Shown: in pieces, positions 15,601 to 19,479 of the stretch
How the letters are laid out: each line of letters starts with the position of its first letter
Position numbering within the stretch: the first letter of the stretch is position 1
Source of the DNA: Phoronis ovalis
Lineage: Eukaryota > Phoronida > Phoronidae
Length of the DNA stretch: 19,479 bases
Direction: 5' to 3'
Assembly (NCBI GenBank): GCA_028565635.1
Contig: JAOXYB010015587.1
Span: 1-19,479, forward strand
Program-made: the position numbers and the translations under genes
Notes under the pieces: model-generated
What the model was told of the DNA's origin: nothing
Databases searched by the model: none
Seen by the model: only the letters and a program-made list of their open reading frames with translations

Positions 15601-18509
15601 TAAATTGGTCACACTGATATAAGAACAATTCATGGCTGTCTATGTATTTTTAATTTAGCAAAATTTGTGTAGTGTAATTTGTAACTAGTAGTTACAGTTT
15701 TTCTTGCAGTGTACAATGTTGTGTATTGTGTTTTAATTAGGGTGACAGCGGTGGTCCTTTAGTATGTTTAGACCAGTACAACAAATGGGTCCAAGTTGGA
15801 ATCACAAGCTGGGGGCGTTCTGGTTGTGGTAACTCAGCTTTTGGAGTTTATGCTCGAGTAAATTACTTTGCAGACTGGATTTATTCACATTCCAGTAAGT
15901 TACAACTGAAAATAATTATATTTAATATGATAAAAAATATTAAATACCACCATCTGTTGTGGTTGACTTTTCAATTTATATTTAATCTTTCAATAAAATG
16001 CATAAGTAGAGCTTACATGCTGTAACATCAATGACACCCAGTGAATTTGCAGAAATATCATATTTTCATTAATACCTGCCCTCTGCTAAAATAATTGCCC
16101 CCTCTAGCGAATAAAAATAAAATTAATCAATGATCGCCCACTTCAATAATCGCCCCTTTGAATTAATGTGAAAGTAATTAGTACCTCATTTTAATTTGTG
16201 GGTATAGTTCATTAGCTCTTTCGGGATGACATATTGGCCCTTCCATTGGGCTTTTAAGAAATATGTTTTACTATTTAATCTTTCCCAACATTTTTTTTTA
16301 GTATGTTTTCAGCTCATAAAATTTAGTTTGCAAGAAATAAATTAAATATGCTTGCTTTTTATGCTCATTGCATGGGCATATAGTTGCAGGTTATGCATCG
16401 TTGTTGTCTGTTATGCTTCGTAAAGGCTTCAGTTTTTACCCGATCAGCTTCATATTCAGTACAGAATAAATACAGGTCGAATTGCAGGTCAATCATAAAT
16501 TTGACCTTGATTACTTCCAATATGGCTAATTGGCGGCCATATTTGTTCCCAAAAGAGCATGTTACTTTGCGTATTGAAGTGGGTTTGCAGCAATTTAAAT
16601 GCAGTTGCAACCGTGATTCTCATAGATAACTAAAAGTAAGTTATGCTAGTCACAACTAGGTGGCTACCAGGCTGGAGAATCCTGTACGTTGCAGGTTAAA
16701 CACAAGTACGAGTAAAGCCCTGGGAACATGGTGTCAGTGTCCAGATTATGGGATTTAAAAGATTTGGACAGTTCCCTTACTGGTAAGGTTTCATTTCCCA
16801 ATGCTGACTAGACTATTAAAAGGTGGATTGATAGAGGTGTTTGGGTGTATGATGCTAGGTAGCATTTTAGAATGACATGAAAAGTGTGTCAAATGATGAT
16901 CCAATTCTTCAACACTTATTGTATACGATACTTCGCTTTACATATGTAAGACTTATAGCAACTACTTCTAAAAGTGACTACCCACCAGGGCTGCTAATCA
17001 CATACAACCTAGAATATGATTCTAGGAATGAGACAGGGATCTAGCTGACATTGCAAATGTCTTGTCTTTTGATTATAATAAGTGAAAATATGTTTTATTG
17101 CTTTAATCACAACATGTTTGCATTACAATCAGAATTACAGCTGAAAAAAGCCAATTTTTTGATAAGCTAGATGGTACATTTAACTGTAGATACATGATGG
17201 CCATAGATGGGTGAATGTTATAGGTCTTCAGCTCATTGTCTATGTAGTCTCCATTCTTACTCTCAGGTGGCATAATTCTCTGTATATGGTGATTAATATT
17301 ACCATACATAAAGTATTGTTATAATGTATTTAATTTTCTATATAGGACCAGCGCCAGAATCACCAGAGTTAAATGGAATAAAAGTTCGCTTCAGTGGTAG
17401 CTACTCACAAACCTCAGGAAATGTAGAAATGTATTATCAAGGGCAGTGGTATGGATTGTGTGATAACACATGGGATGATAAAGATGCTACAGTTGTCTGT
17501 AAAATGATGGGATTCAGGTTATTATTTAATAGAAACAAGCATAGAAATGGATAATAATGTGCTGACTTGTGTTTCAGGGTTTAGGTGAATGTTTGCAAAG
17601 TGCTCTAAAATCTATTGTTACAGTTGAGTGCAGCTCAGAATAAAATGTAATTAGCATACCATTAATGATCAAAACAAGCCACTCATATTAATGAATGCAA
17701 CAAGCAACAACCTACTGCGCAACTGAAACAAAATTTGCCAAAGATATATCAGAAGAACTCAACAATTATCCTTAGTATATTCTTACATTTCCCTGTACTC
17801 TCAATTGACTATCAGTTGACATCAATTGTTTGAACCTTTAAATACACCAGGGTGTGTAAAGTAATAACCTCGTAAATATAGTTTATGAAGTTCTATATCT
17901 TGGTAATAGACCAACTAGAAATGTAGTTCTGTCTTAACAGAACCACAGTGGACATAGTTTCTATCTTGTAAAGATAAACGACCATGTTTATGCCATCTAG
18001 CAGCTGCTACAACTGACAACTAAATAAATATGATATTTTGCTTATAATCAAAATCATCACAGAAGATCACAAGTTCATTTTACCACATCAAGAGTTTGCA
18101 CAAAATATGACAGTTCTGCACAAAAATATCTGTTAATCTCTGCTTTCATAAATTCACAAAACTATTTACATCATTCTGTTCACTAATACACTGATAGACC
18201 ACGCTGTACCAAGACCCACAGGTTGATCACTAACTTTGGTACACCAGTTACATAACAATTAGTATTATCACTTAGTAACATGTTTTATATGTCTGAGTAT
18301 TTTTATTCCTTTTTTATCTTTAAATAGGCGAGGCAAAGCCAAATATAATTCAGCATATGGTTTTAGTTATGTCAGTATCAGATGGAATTCTATTAACTGT
18401 TTGGGGTTTGAGAGTAGTTTAGTGGATTGTCATTATGCGAATAGCAGTTATTCTTACTGCTCAAGTTATGATAGAGCTGGTGTGGAATGTTCCAATCAAC
18501 CTGATAGAA
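483..18509 (+). CDS. Multi-domain trypsin-like serine protease gene (CUB-LDLa-MAM-LDLa x3-SRCR_2-trypsin-SRCR), partial
   Basis: Gene-level model joining 18 exons: 483-619, 972-1197, 1880-1978, 2380-2505, 2841-2975, 3169-3387, 5761-5871, 6278-6388, 7756-7866, 8942-9068, 10073-10186, 13446-13495, 13818-13998, 14268-14536, 15187-15335, 15741-15894, 17346-17517, 18328-18509. Every junction is GT-AG and every phase matches its neighbour, giving 2,673 coding bases. The likely role is a processing protease on the cell surface or in the extracellular space, with Arg/Lys preference (Asp189). CUB, MAM, LDLa and SRCR next to an S1 domain recall enteropeptidase and type II transmembrane serine proteases, but the order is not that of vertebrate enteropeptidase and an extra SRCR follows the protease. 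The model is open at the 5' end (exon 1 starts with two bases of a split codon) and probably at the 3' end. No signal peptide or membrane anchor is in the window. Confidence 0.88.
620..971. other. Intron 1
   Basis: Intron within the CUB domain, phase 0. It is AT-rich with a donor gtaata and acceptor ttattcacag. A stretch at about 778-880 stays open on the plus strand and reads like ordinary protein ([17 protein letters not shown]), but it matches no family I know. The CUB domain is complete without it, so I do not call it an exon. Confidence 0.6.
972..1197 (+). CDS. Exon 2: C-terminal half of CUB domain
   Basis: Continues the CUB fold in phase 0 from exon 1. It carries the Ca2+-site pattern of calcium-binding CUBs: Glu in [13 protein letters not shown], Asp in VYVYDG and Asp in [12 protein letters not shown]. 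It ends RASFDFSS with a clean gtaagt donor at 1198, phase 1. The exon contains no Cys, so the second conserved CUB disulfide is absent: the usual LG-x-x-CG position reads ILHSGSS. The fold is otherwise normal in length and motif order. Confidence 0.9.
1198..1879. other. Intron 2
   Basis: Phase-1 intron separating CUB from the first LDLa module. It is very AT-rich with poly-T and poly-A runs. I see no coding, RNA or repeat feature in it. Confidence 0.6.
1880..1978 (+). CDS. Exon 3: LDL-receptor class A domain 1
   Basis: A single-exon LDLa module flanked by phase-1 introns (acceptor tttttag, donor gtaagt). The six Cys have canonical spacing: [17 protein letters not shown], then NGVQNC and LDGSDELNC. 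LDLa modules bind ligand through a Ca2+ cage. The D-G-S-D-E box is intact, but the Asp normally after the fourth Cys is Asn (CNG) and the Asp before the fifth is also Asn (QNC), so Ca2+ binding may be weaker. It is 99 bases long, 12 shorter than LDLa exons 7-9. Confidence 0.92.
1979..2379. other. Intron 3
   Basis: Phase-1 intron between LDLa 1 and the MAM domain. AT-rich with a gtaagt donor and ttgcag acceptor. Nothing else recognised. Confidence 0.6.
2380..2505 (+). CDS. Exon 4: MAM domain, part 1
   Basis: Starts with two bases of a split Pro codon, then [16 protein letters not shown], which gives the first two MAM Cys with the C-x-F-E-x-x-x-x-C spacing. [15 protein letters not shown] follows, matching the W and TGP landmarks of MAM domains (meprin/A5/PTPmu adhesion modules). 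The donor gtaagt follows a single G (phase 1). Its last codons, SYAYA-G, closely resemble the opening of exon 5. Confidence 0.87.
2506..2840. other. Intron 4
   Basis: Phase-1 intron inside the MAM domain. Its two flanking exon ends are near duplicates: caagctatgcttatgctgg before it and ccagctatgcatatgcagag after it. Nothing else recognised. Confidence 0.6.
2841..2975 (+). CDS. Exon 5: MAM domain, part 2
   Basis: Reads [20 protein letters not shown], then [20 protein letters not shown]. This matches the MAM core: aromatic-x-aromatic-x-E-A, the G-Q-x-A-x-L-x-SP segment, and the third Cys followed by hydrophobic strand LSFWYYMYG. Sequons N-Y-T and N-S-S suggest glycosylation. The donor gtatga follows one G, phase 1. 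Confidence 0.9.
   Translation, partial: VPAMHMQRQTMLTILVRVQICTVQRQLSTQVDVCHFGITCMVVI
3169..3387 (+). CDS. Exon 6: MAM domain, part 3
   Basis: Completes the MAM domain in frame: [20 protein letters not shown], then [20 protein letters not shown], a Q-W-K-F-E strand, and [18 protein letters not shown] with the fourth Cys. The G[10 protein letters not shown] motif is diagnostic of MAM. The domain has all four Cys and normal total length. The exon ends NTPT plus one base before gtaagt, phase 1. Confidence 0.92.
4498..4968. repeat. Long imperfect inverted repeat (foldback or MITE-like)
   Basis: The left arm 4498-4540 reverse-complements onto the right arm 4926-4968. The best block, taggNtcaagtgaaggagaa, differs at one base, and A-rich tails follow in both. 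The similarity appears to run further inward, where gtactaagcgtaat near 4571 pairs with ataacggctagtcgtac near 4857, so arms may be about 90-110 bases with a loop near 270. No ORF lies between them. The layout fits a foldback or non-autonomous DNA transposon, but I could not define termini or target-site duplications. Confidence 0.6.
5338..5490 (+). pseudogene. Decayed SRCR exon (second half-domain)
   Basis: After an acceptor-like ccttag at 5332-5337, one base and then codons read [17 protein letters not shown], a TGA at 5390-5392, then [20 protein letters not shown]. This matches the SRCR consensus G-x-I-W-L-D-x-V-x-C-x-G-x-E-x-S-L-x-x-C, and CxxExSLxxC is shared with live exon 18 ([11 protein letters not shown]). 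The inferred entry phase (one leftover base) equals that of exons 11 and 18. The frame meets another stop soon after, and the last conserved Cys pair is not recoverable. No partner first-half exon is visible upstream. It is probably an extra SRCR domain once present between MAM and LDLa and now disabled. Confidence 0.55.
5761..5871 (+). CDS. Exon 7: LDL-receptor class A domain 2
   Basis: A single-exon LDLa module, phase 1 on both sides, 111 bases. The acceptor is tctgttttag and the donor gtatgt. Six Cys: [14 protein letters not shown], then [13 protein letters not shown] and PNGDDEGNC. The Asp before the fifth Cys and the one after it are Asn (FNC, PNG), so the Ca2+ cage is partly altered, while G-D-D-E keeps the acidic end. 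N-C-T forms a sequon. Confidence 0.92.
5872..6277. other. Intron 7
   Basis: Phase-1 intron between LDLa 2 and LDLa 3. AT-rich with a gtatgt donor and atttcag acceptor. Nothing else recognised. Confidence 0.6.
6278..6388 (+). CDS. Exon 8: LDL-receptor class A domain 3
   Basis: A single-exon LDLa module of exactly 111 bases with phase-1 borders (acceptor atttcag, donor gtaagt). Six Cys: [14 protein letters not shown], then [13 protein letters not shown] and SNGTDEIGC. Asp residues of the Ca2+ site are present in CDG, PDC and TDE; the D-G position is Asn (SNG). Its length is identical to that of exons 7 and 9, which suggests origin by exon duplication. Confidence 0.93.
6389..7755. other. Intron 8
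   Basis: Phase-1 intron of about 1.4 kb between LDLa 3 and LDLa 4. It contains a 10-base GC palindrome, agcgcgcgct, at 7295-7304, unusual in this AT-rich context. Minus-strand open frames at 6604-6873 and 7081-7263 match no family I recognise and look like chance openings. Confidence 0.55.
7756..7866 (+). CDS. Exon 9: LDL-receptor class A domain 4
   Basis: The third 111-base LDLa exon, phase 1 on both sides. The acceptor is ttacttgtag; the donor gtactt is weaker than most in the gene but the phase fits exon 10. Six Cys: [13 protein letters not shown], then [13 protein letters not shown] and PDDSDEHNC. This is the repeat with the most complete Ca2+-binding set (CDG, KDC, DDSDE), so it is the best candidate for a fully Ca2+-loaded ligand-binding module. 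Confidence 0.93.
8040..8700 (+). mobile_element. Truncated Crypton/tyrosine-recombinase-like element
   Basis: A block inside intron 9 with two related hairpins, at 8059-8086 (imperfect arms ccatgcaatat / gtattgcacgg) and 8153-8180 (arms ccgtgcaatat / atattgtacgg, one mismatch). A third half-copy, gcactatgcaatatgg, lies near 8658-8673. Between them are a CCAAT-like word (8036-8042), a TATA-like atatttaaa (8411-8419) and a 56-codon ORF resembling the N-terminus of Crypton-type recombinases. No catalytic domain follows, so the copy is truncated or an internally deleted, non-autonomous derivative. The boundaries are my estimate. Confidence 0.42.
8469..8639 (+). pseudogene. Recombinase N-terminal fragment (Crypton/DUF3504-like)
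   Basis: The first ATG at 8469 (aaaATGg) opens 56 codons ending in TGA at 8637-8639. It contains [17 protein letters not shown], then [17 protein letters not shown]. The pattern R-F-x-x-L-(S/T)...-K-x-S-x-x-T-(R/K)-K-x-x-x...V-F-x-x-Y-L is that of the N-terminal helical segment of animal proteins with a degenerate tyrosine-recombinase domain (KIAA1958-like, Crypton-derived), as I recall it. It lies in an intron and joins no exon of the host gene. The downstream catalytic part is missing. Assignment rests on pattern recall only; a chance ORF is the alternative. Confidence 0.42.
8942..9068 (+). CDS. Exon 10: SRCR_2-type domain, part 1
   Basis: Follows acceptor ctgttttgcag with two bases of a split codon, then [19 protein letters not shown] and [20 protein letters not shown]. 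This resembles the scavenger-receptor-like domain next to the catalytic domain in TMPRSS/hepsin-type proteases (W-x-P-V-C...W...G...x-C-x-x-x-G). It lacks the basic/acidic DDxWD box of classic SRCRs. The exon ends LGLG with phase 2 before gtatgt. Confidence 0.86.
9069..10072. other. Intron 10
   Basis: Phase-2 intron of about 1 kb within the SRCR_2 domain. Open frames at 9287-9541 (hydrophobic start, then polar) and 9538-9797 lie here; neither has recognisable motifs, and neither can be an exon of this gene because exons 10 and 11 join cleanly without them. The more balanced base composition of about 9400-9660 compared with its surroundings may mark an old unrecognised insertion. Confidence 0.5.
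10073..10186 (+). CDS. Exon 11: SRCR_2-type domain, part 2
   Basis: Starts with one base completing Gly (phase 2) and reads [19 protein letters not shown], then [18 protein letters not shown]. It contains no Cys. Classic SRCRs have C-x-G-x-E-x-S-L-x-x-C here, while the SRCR_2 domains of TMPRSS2-like proteases also lack it, which supports the assignment. The donor gtataa leaves two bases (phase 2) that pair with exon 12. Supported mainly by phase fit and open frame; sequence conservation here is low. Confidence 0.75.
10665..12760. repeat. Degenerate tandem repeat array (about 330-base unit)
   Basis: The phrase ttacttccaatatggccgac or a close variant recurs near 10846, 11174, 11490, 11615, 11849, 12186, 12334 and 12625. 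Each copy sits between a left block (tttctttgtctcgcaata, then ccgatcagctccatattcgg) and a right block (catgtttgttcccgagaggg, gattcaaaggtggttcta, ggttggtgggcgtaatagg, then acaagtaggtcaaatgc). Spacings of about 330, 320, 120, 240, 330, 150 and 290 show full and internally truncated units. It starts with a short gtt/gtc triplet run (10703-10726) after gggcatatagt. Copies differ at many sites, so the array is old. A single related copy is at 16350-17070. Confidence 0.85.
12765..13061. repeat. Decayed minisatellite, ccctaaaaatggnt-type unit
   Basis: Variants of aaccctaaaaatgggtc recur near 12787, 12848, 12919, 12952 and 12987, each followed by a T-rich word such as acttttcac or tatttttgag. The block ends in gggctgcacaaacccatc and a perfect 10-base palindrome cccccggggg at 13052-13061. 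From memory, comparable ccctaaaaatgggtca-type minisatellites ending in a CCCCCGGG-like block occur in several aquatic invertebrate genomes; I could not check this. It abuts the preceding array and may belong to the same composite element. Confidence 0.55.
13446..13495 (+). CDS. Exon 12: SRCR_2-type domain, part 3 (50-base exon)
   Basis: A very short exon opened by atttcag: one base completes Ser, then [16 protein letters not shown] and one base before gtgagt (phase 1). The C-x-S-x-x-x-V-x-x-x-C ending directly followed by the E-C-G-V of exon 13 matches the SRCR_2-to-protease junction of TMPRSS2-type proteases (C-S-S-K-A-V-V-S-L-R-C, then A-C-G-V). Phases fit both neighbours, which makes this otherwise inconspicuous exon convincing. 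Confidence 0.85.
13496..13817. other. Intron 12
   Basis: Phase-1 intron between SRCR_2 and the protease domain. AT-rich with a gtgagt donor and gttttgtag acceptor. Nothing else recognised. Confidence 0.6.
13818..13998 (+). CDS. Exon 13: S1 protease, activation site and catalytic His
   Basis: Begins with two bases completing Glu, then ECGVRSP, whose Cys is the pro-region partner for the interchain disulfide. [12 protein letters not shown] is the activation site, with new N-terminus Ile16-Tyr-Gly-Gly. [20 protein letters not shown] and [14 protein letters not shown] supply Cys42, catalytic His57 and Cys58. The residue before Ile16 is Phe (ttc), not the usual Arg or Lys. The exon ends with two bases (phase 2) before gtaagc. 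Minus-strand open frames over this exon are shadows. Confidence 0.95.
13999..14267. other. Intron 13
   Basis: Phase-2 intron just after the catalytic His exon. AT-rich; no feature recognised. Confidence 0.6.
14268..14536 (+). CDS. Exon 14: S1 protease, catalytic Asp
   Basis: The first base completes Gly, then [40 protein letters not shown] and [14 protein letters not shown]. The motif F-D-Y-D-I-A-L-L carries catalytic Asp102, and the Cys of R-P-V-C-L is Cys122, partner of the pro-region Cys. [11 protein letters not shown] gives Cys136 and the G-W-G turn with Trp141 replaced by Phe. N-V-S is a sequon. The donor gtaagt leaves one base (phase 1). Confidence 0.95.
14537..15186. other. Intron 14
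   Basis: Phase-1 intron of 650 bases in the protease domain. It contains an impure (ctca)n microsatellite at 14899-14970. An open frame through that microsatellite (14872-15165) is a by-product of the simple repeat and not a gene. Confidence 0.6.
14899..14970. repeat. Impure (CTCA)n microsatellite
   Basis: Runs of ctcactcactcactcacc, then further ctcact and cactcaccc blocks interrupted by gaaacacagt. A simple sequence repeat within intron 14, with no functional signal seen. Confidence 0.8.
15187..15335 (+). CDS. Exon 15: S1 protease, substrate pocket (Asp189)
   Basis: Two bases complete Ser, then [20 protein letters not shown], which aligns with the LQE strand and Cys168. [19 protein letters not shown] carries Cys182, then Asp189-Thr190-Cys191-Gly192. 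Asp six residues before the catalytic Ser predicts trypsin-like Arg/Lys preference. Residue 192 is Gly, where Gln is common. The exon ends at a whole codon before gtaagt (phase 0); a gtgtaa alternative two bases earlier would break the frame into exon 16. Confidence 0.94.
15336..15740. other. Intron 15
   Basis: Phase-0 intron directly before the catalytic Ser motif. AT-rich with a gtaagt donor and taattag acceptor. Nothing else recognised. Confidence 0.6.
15741..15894 (+). CDS. Exon 16: S1 protease, catalytic Ser
   Basis: Opens with GDSGGPLVC: catalytic Ser195 (codon AGC) and Cys201. [20 protein letters not shown] gives Ser214-Trp-Gly216 and Cys220, and [14 protein letters not shown] is the C-terminal helix with its Trp. 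Gly216 and Gly226 are both present, so the S1 pocket is open. Residue 225 is Phe instead of Pro. The exon ends one base into a codon before gtaagt (phase 1) with no stop, so the protein continues past the catalytic domain. Confidence 0.95.
16090..16160. repeat. Decayed aataat(c/t)gcccc minisatellite
   Basis: Three diverged units: aataattgccccctctagcg, then caatgatcgcccacttc, then aataatcgcccctttgaatt. The C-runs stand out from the AT-rich intron. Similar short gcccc/aataat minisatellites are, as far as I recall, common in marine invertebrate genomes. Confidence 0.5.
16350..17070. repeat. Solitary copy of the intron-11 repeat element
   Basis: Shares the left end ttttatgctc...gggcatatagt, the block ccgatcagcttcatattcag, the core ttacttccaatatggctaat with ggcggccatatttgttccc, the aggtggattgata and gctaggtagcattttagaat words, and a right end gacattgcaaatgtcttgt. 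Position 13207 after the big array reads gacatgacaaatgtcttgt, so both copies appear to end in the same small hairpin (gacat/atgtc). About 16640-16810 has no counterpart in the array and may be a nested insertion or unit-specific sequence. Confidence 0.65.
17346..17517 (+). CDS. Exon 17: C-terminal SRCR domain, part 1
   Basis: Two bases complete Arg, then [10 protein letters not shown] as linker and [40 protein letters not shown] and KMMGF. The pattern V-R-x-x-x-G...G-x-V-E...G-Q-W-x-x-L-C-D-x-x-W-D-x-x-D-A-x-V-V-C is a textbook scavenger receptor Cys-rich domain. SRCR modules bind proteins and polyanions. It ends with two bases before the donor gttatt (weak, but in the phase exon 18 requires). 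Confidence 0.92.
17518..18327. other. Intron 17
   Basis: Phase-2 intron splitting the C-terminal SRCR domain at the same place and phase as exon 10/11 in the SRCR_2 domain. AT-rich; no repeat or coding feature recognised. Confidence 0.6.
18328..18509 (+). CDS. Exon 18: C-terminal SRCR domain, part 2
   Basis: One base completes Arg, then [40 protein letters not shown] and [19 protein letters not shown]. With exon 17 this gives the six-Cys group A pattern, including C-x-G-x-E-x-S-L-x-x-C and A-G-V-x-C. The exon ends one base into a codon before a perfect gtaagt. If that donor is not used, the frame runs on for five codons to TAA at 18524-18526, and an AATAAA signal lies at 18661-18666. So this is either an internal exon or the terminal one. 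Confidence 0.9.
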
Positions 18510-19479
18510 GTAAGTATTTACTTTAATTTCTTTTGTTTTACAATAATGGCAAACTAAGTAGGTATAGGACTAAGCATATTAACCTCAGACATGAAGCAGC
18601 TACAGGTTAGGTGACCACACTGAGATGCACGATTATGGTTGGTTTTCAATCCTTTTTCTTAATAAATATATTCATGAAATTTCTTGTGCTAAAAACATCC
18701 AAATTTTATTTCTGAAAATGAACAATTTATCCATAGATAAAGTTGGCTACTCAATTCATGTATATCTTTAACTTACTATTAAAATAGTTCCAGTATGGAA
18801 AAGATTTTTAACAAGCAATACAATTTTTAGCTTGTTAGCTAGCCTAGCTTTCCTCATGGCCCAGGTGTGTTTGCATGTGCATTTGTGTGTGTGTCAGAGA
18901 CTTCTCAGAAACCATAACCCTGTCCAGTTGGAAACTTTGCTCATATGTTTCTTGATCTCGTATGGAAAATTCTTGGATTTGCTCAAATTGTCTGGTTTTG
19001 TTGCATATCTTTAATGTATTCAACAAAAAAACTCATTTTCTGGTCTTTGGGAATTGTACAAATAGGTCATAGCTAGGCACGGGGAAACTACAGAAAATAC
19101 CGGATGTTCTCCAATTTGACCACTGAAATATTTGATTGAAAAACGGGTTGTCGGATATCAATATCCGGCAGTTTACACTGTCTTTCTCGAGGTCACCAAA
19201 AAACTTAGATATAGAAGTTCCATACTAAGATAATGCCTAGAACAGGGTTGTAATGCTGGTACAATTATCTCAATTAGCACCAGTATTTGATGTGGGTTAA
19301 CAAATTGTGGCTATATGCCTGCTATAATACATAATTGTAATAGTTAAGCTGGACCCTTGTCACTGTTTAAATAAAAATTCTTGAAAAATCCACATTACAT
19401 TGTTTTCACTCAAAAGAGATGTTTTCTAAAACTTTAACATTCAAGCTATGTCATAATGGTATTTTCAAACTATTGTGTA
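18510..19479. other. Downstream intron or 3' flank
   Basis: No further exon was found in the required phase. It contains the possible TAA (18524-18526) and AATAAA (18661-18666) of an alternative gene end, a short impure tg run (18865-18895), and a small hairpin cggata-tcaa-tatccg at 19154-19169. The open frames on both strands at 18832-19026 overlap each other and match nothing. Confidence 0.5.

Larger units (their letters stand above)
15895..17345. other. Intron 16, with repeats
   Basis: Phase-1 intron of about 1.45 kb between the protease and the C-terminal SRCR. It holds a decayed gcccc minisatellite (16090-16160) and a single copy of the intron-11 repeat family (16350-17070), both listed separately. 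The remainder is AT-rich with nothing recognised. Confidence 0.6.

Noticed and set aside
15334-15741. Alternative donor gtgtaa at 15334 for exon 15
   Set aside because: It would leave phase 1 into exon 16 and destroy the GDSGGP frame; gtaagt at 15336 is stronger and in phase.
18832-19026. Overlapping frames on both strands after exon 18, one with several Cys
   Set aside because: No domain pattern, wrong context for a phase-1 acceptor, and the Cys codons come from the tg-rich simple sequence.

Overview
The window is metazoan nuclear DNA. It is AT-rich, and short coding pieces with extracellular protein domains are separated by GT-AG introns of about 200 to 3,300 bases full of repeats. The domain types and the repeats suggest an aquatic invertebrate (sponge, cnidarian or lophotrochozoan); I cannot name the species.

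One plus-strand gene fills almost the whole window. I assembled 18 exons (483-18509) whose reading phases join without conflict into 890 complete codons plus split codons at each end. Domain order is CUB (exons 1-2), LDLa (3), MAM (4-6), three LDLa repeats (7-9), an SRCR_2-type domain as in TMPRSS/hepsin proteases (10-12), a complete trypsin-like S1 protease (13-16), and a canonical group A SRCR domain after the protease (17-18). The CUB, MAM, LDLa, SRCR and protease set resembles enteropeptidase and other type II transmembrane serine proteases, but the order differs and the C-terminal SRCR is unusual. The N-terminus lies upstream of the window, so whether the protein is membrane-anchored or secreted cannot be seen. 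The C-terminus either continues beyond the window or ends by read-through at a TAA at 18524.

How the parts should work together: the CUB, LDLa, MAM and SRCR modules are binding and targeting domains. The protease has the His/Asp/Ser triad, Asp189 for Arg/Lys preference, and ten Cys able to form the five usual disulfides, including the pro-region-to-catalytic link. Its activation site reads Phe|Ile-Tyr-Gly-Gly instead of Arg|Ile-Val-Gly-Gly, so its own type of specificity would not activate it.

The introns hold the other items of interest: a decayed trypsin exon (about 93-166); a decayed SRCR exon with an in-frame stop (about 5338-5490); a long imperfect inverted repeat (4498-4968); an element with hairpins and a short ORF resembling the N-terminus of Crypton/DUF3504-type tyrosine recombinases (about 8040-8700); a large degenerate tandem array (about 10665-12760) with a single relative at 16350-17070; and two decayed minisatellites (12765-13061 and 16090-16160). 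I saw no RNA gene, CRISPR array or prokaryotic feature.
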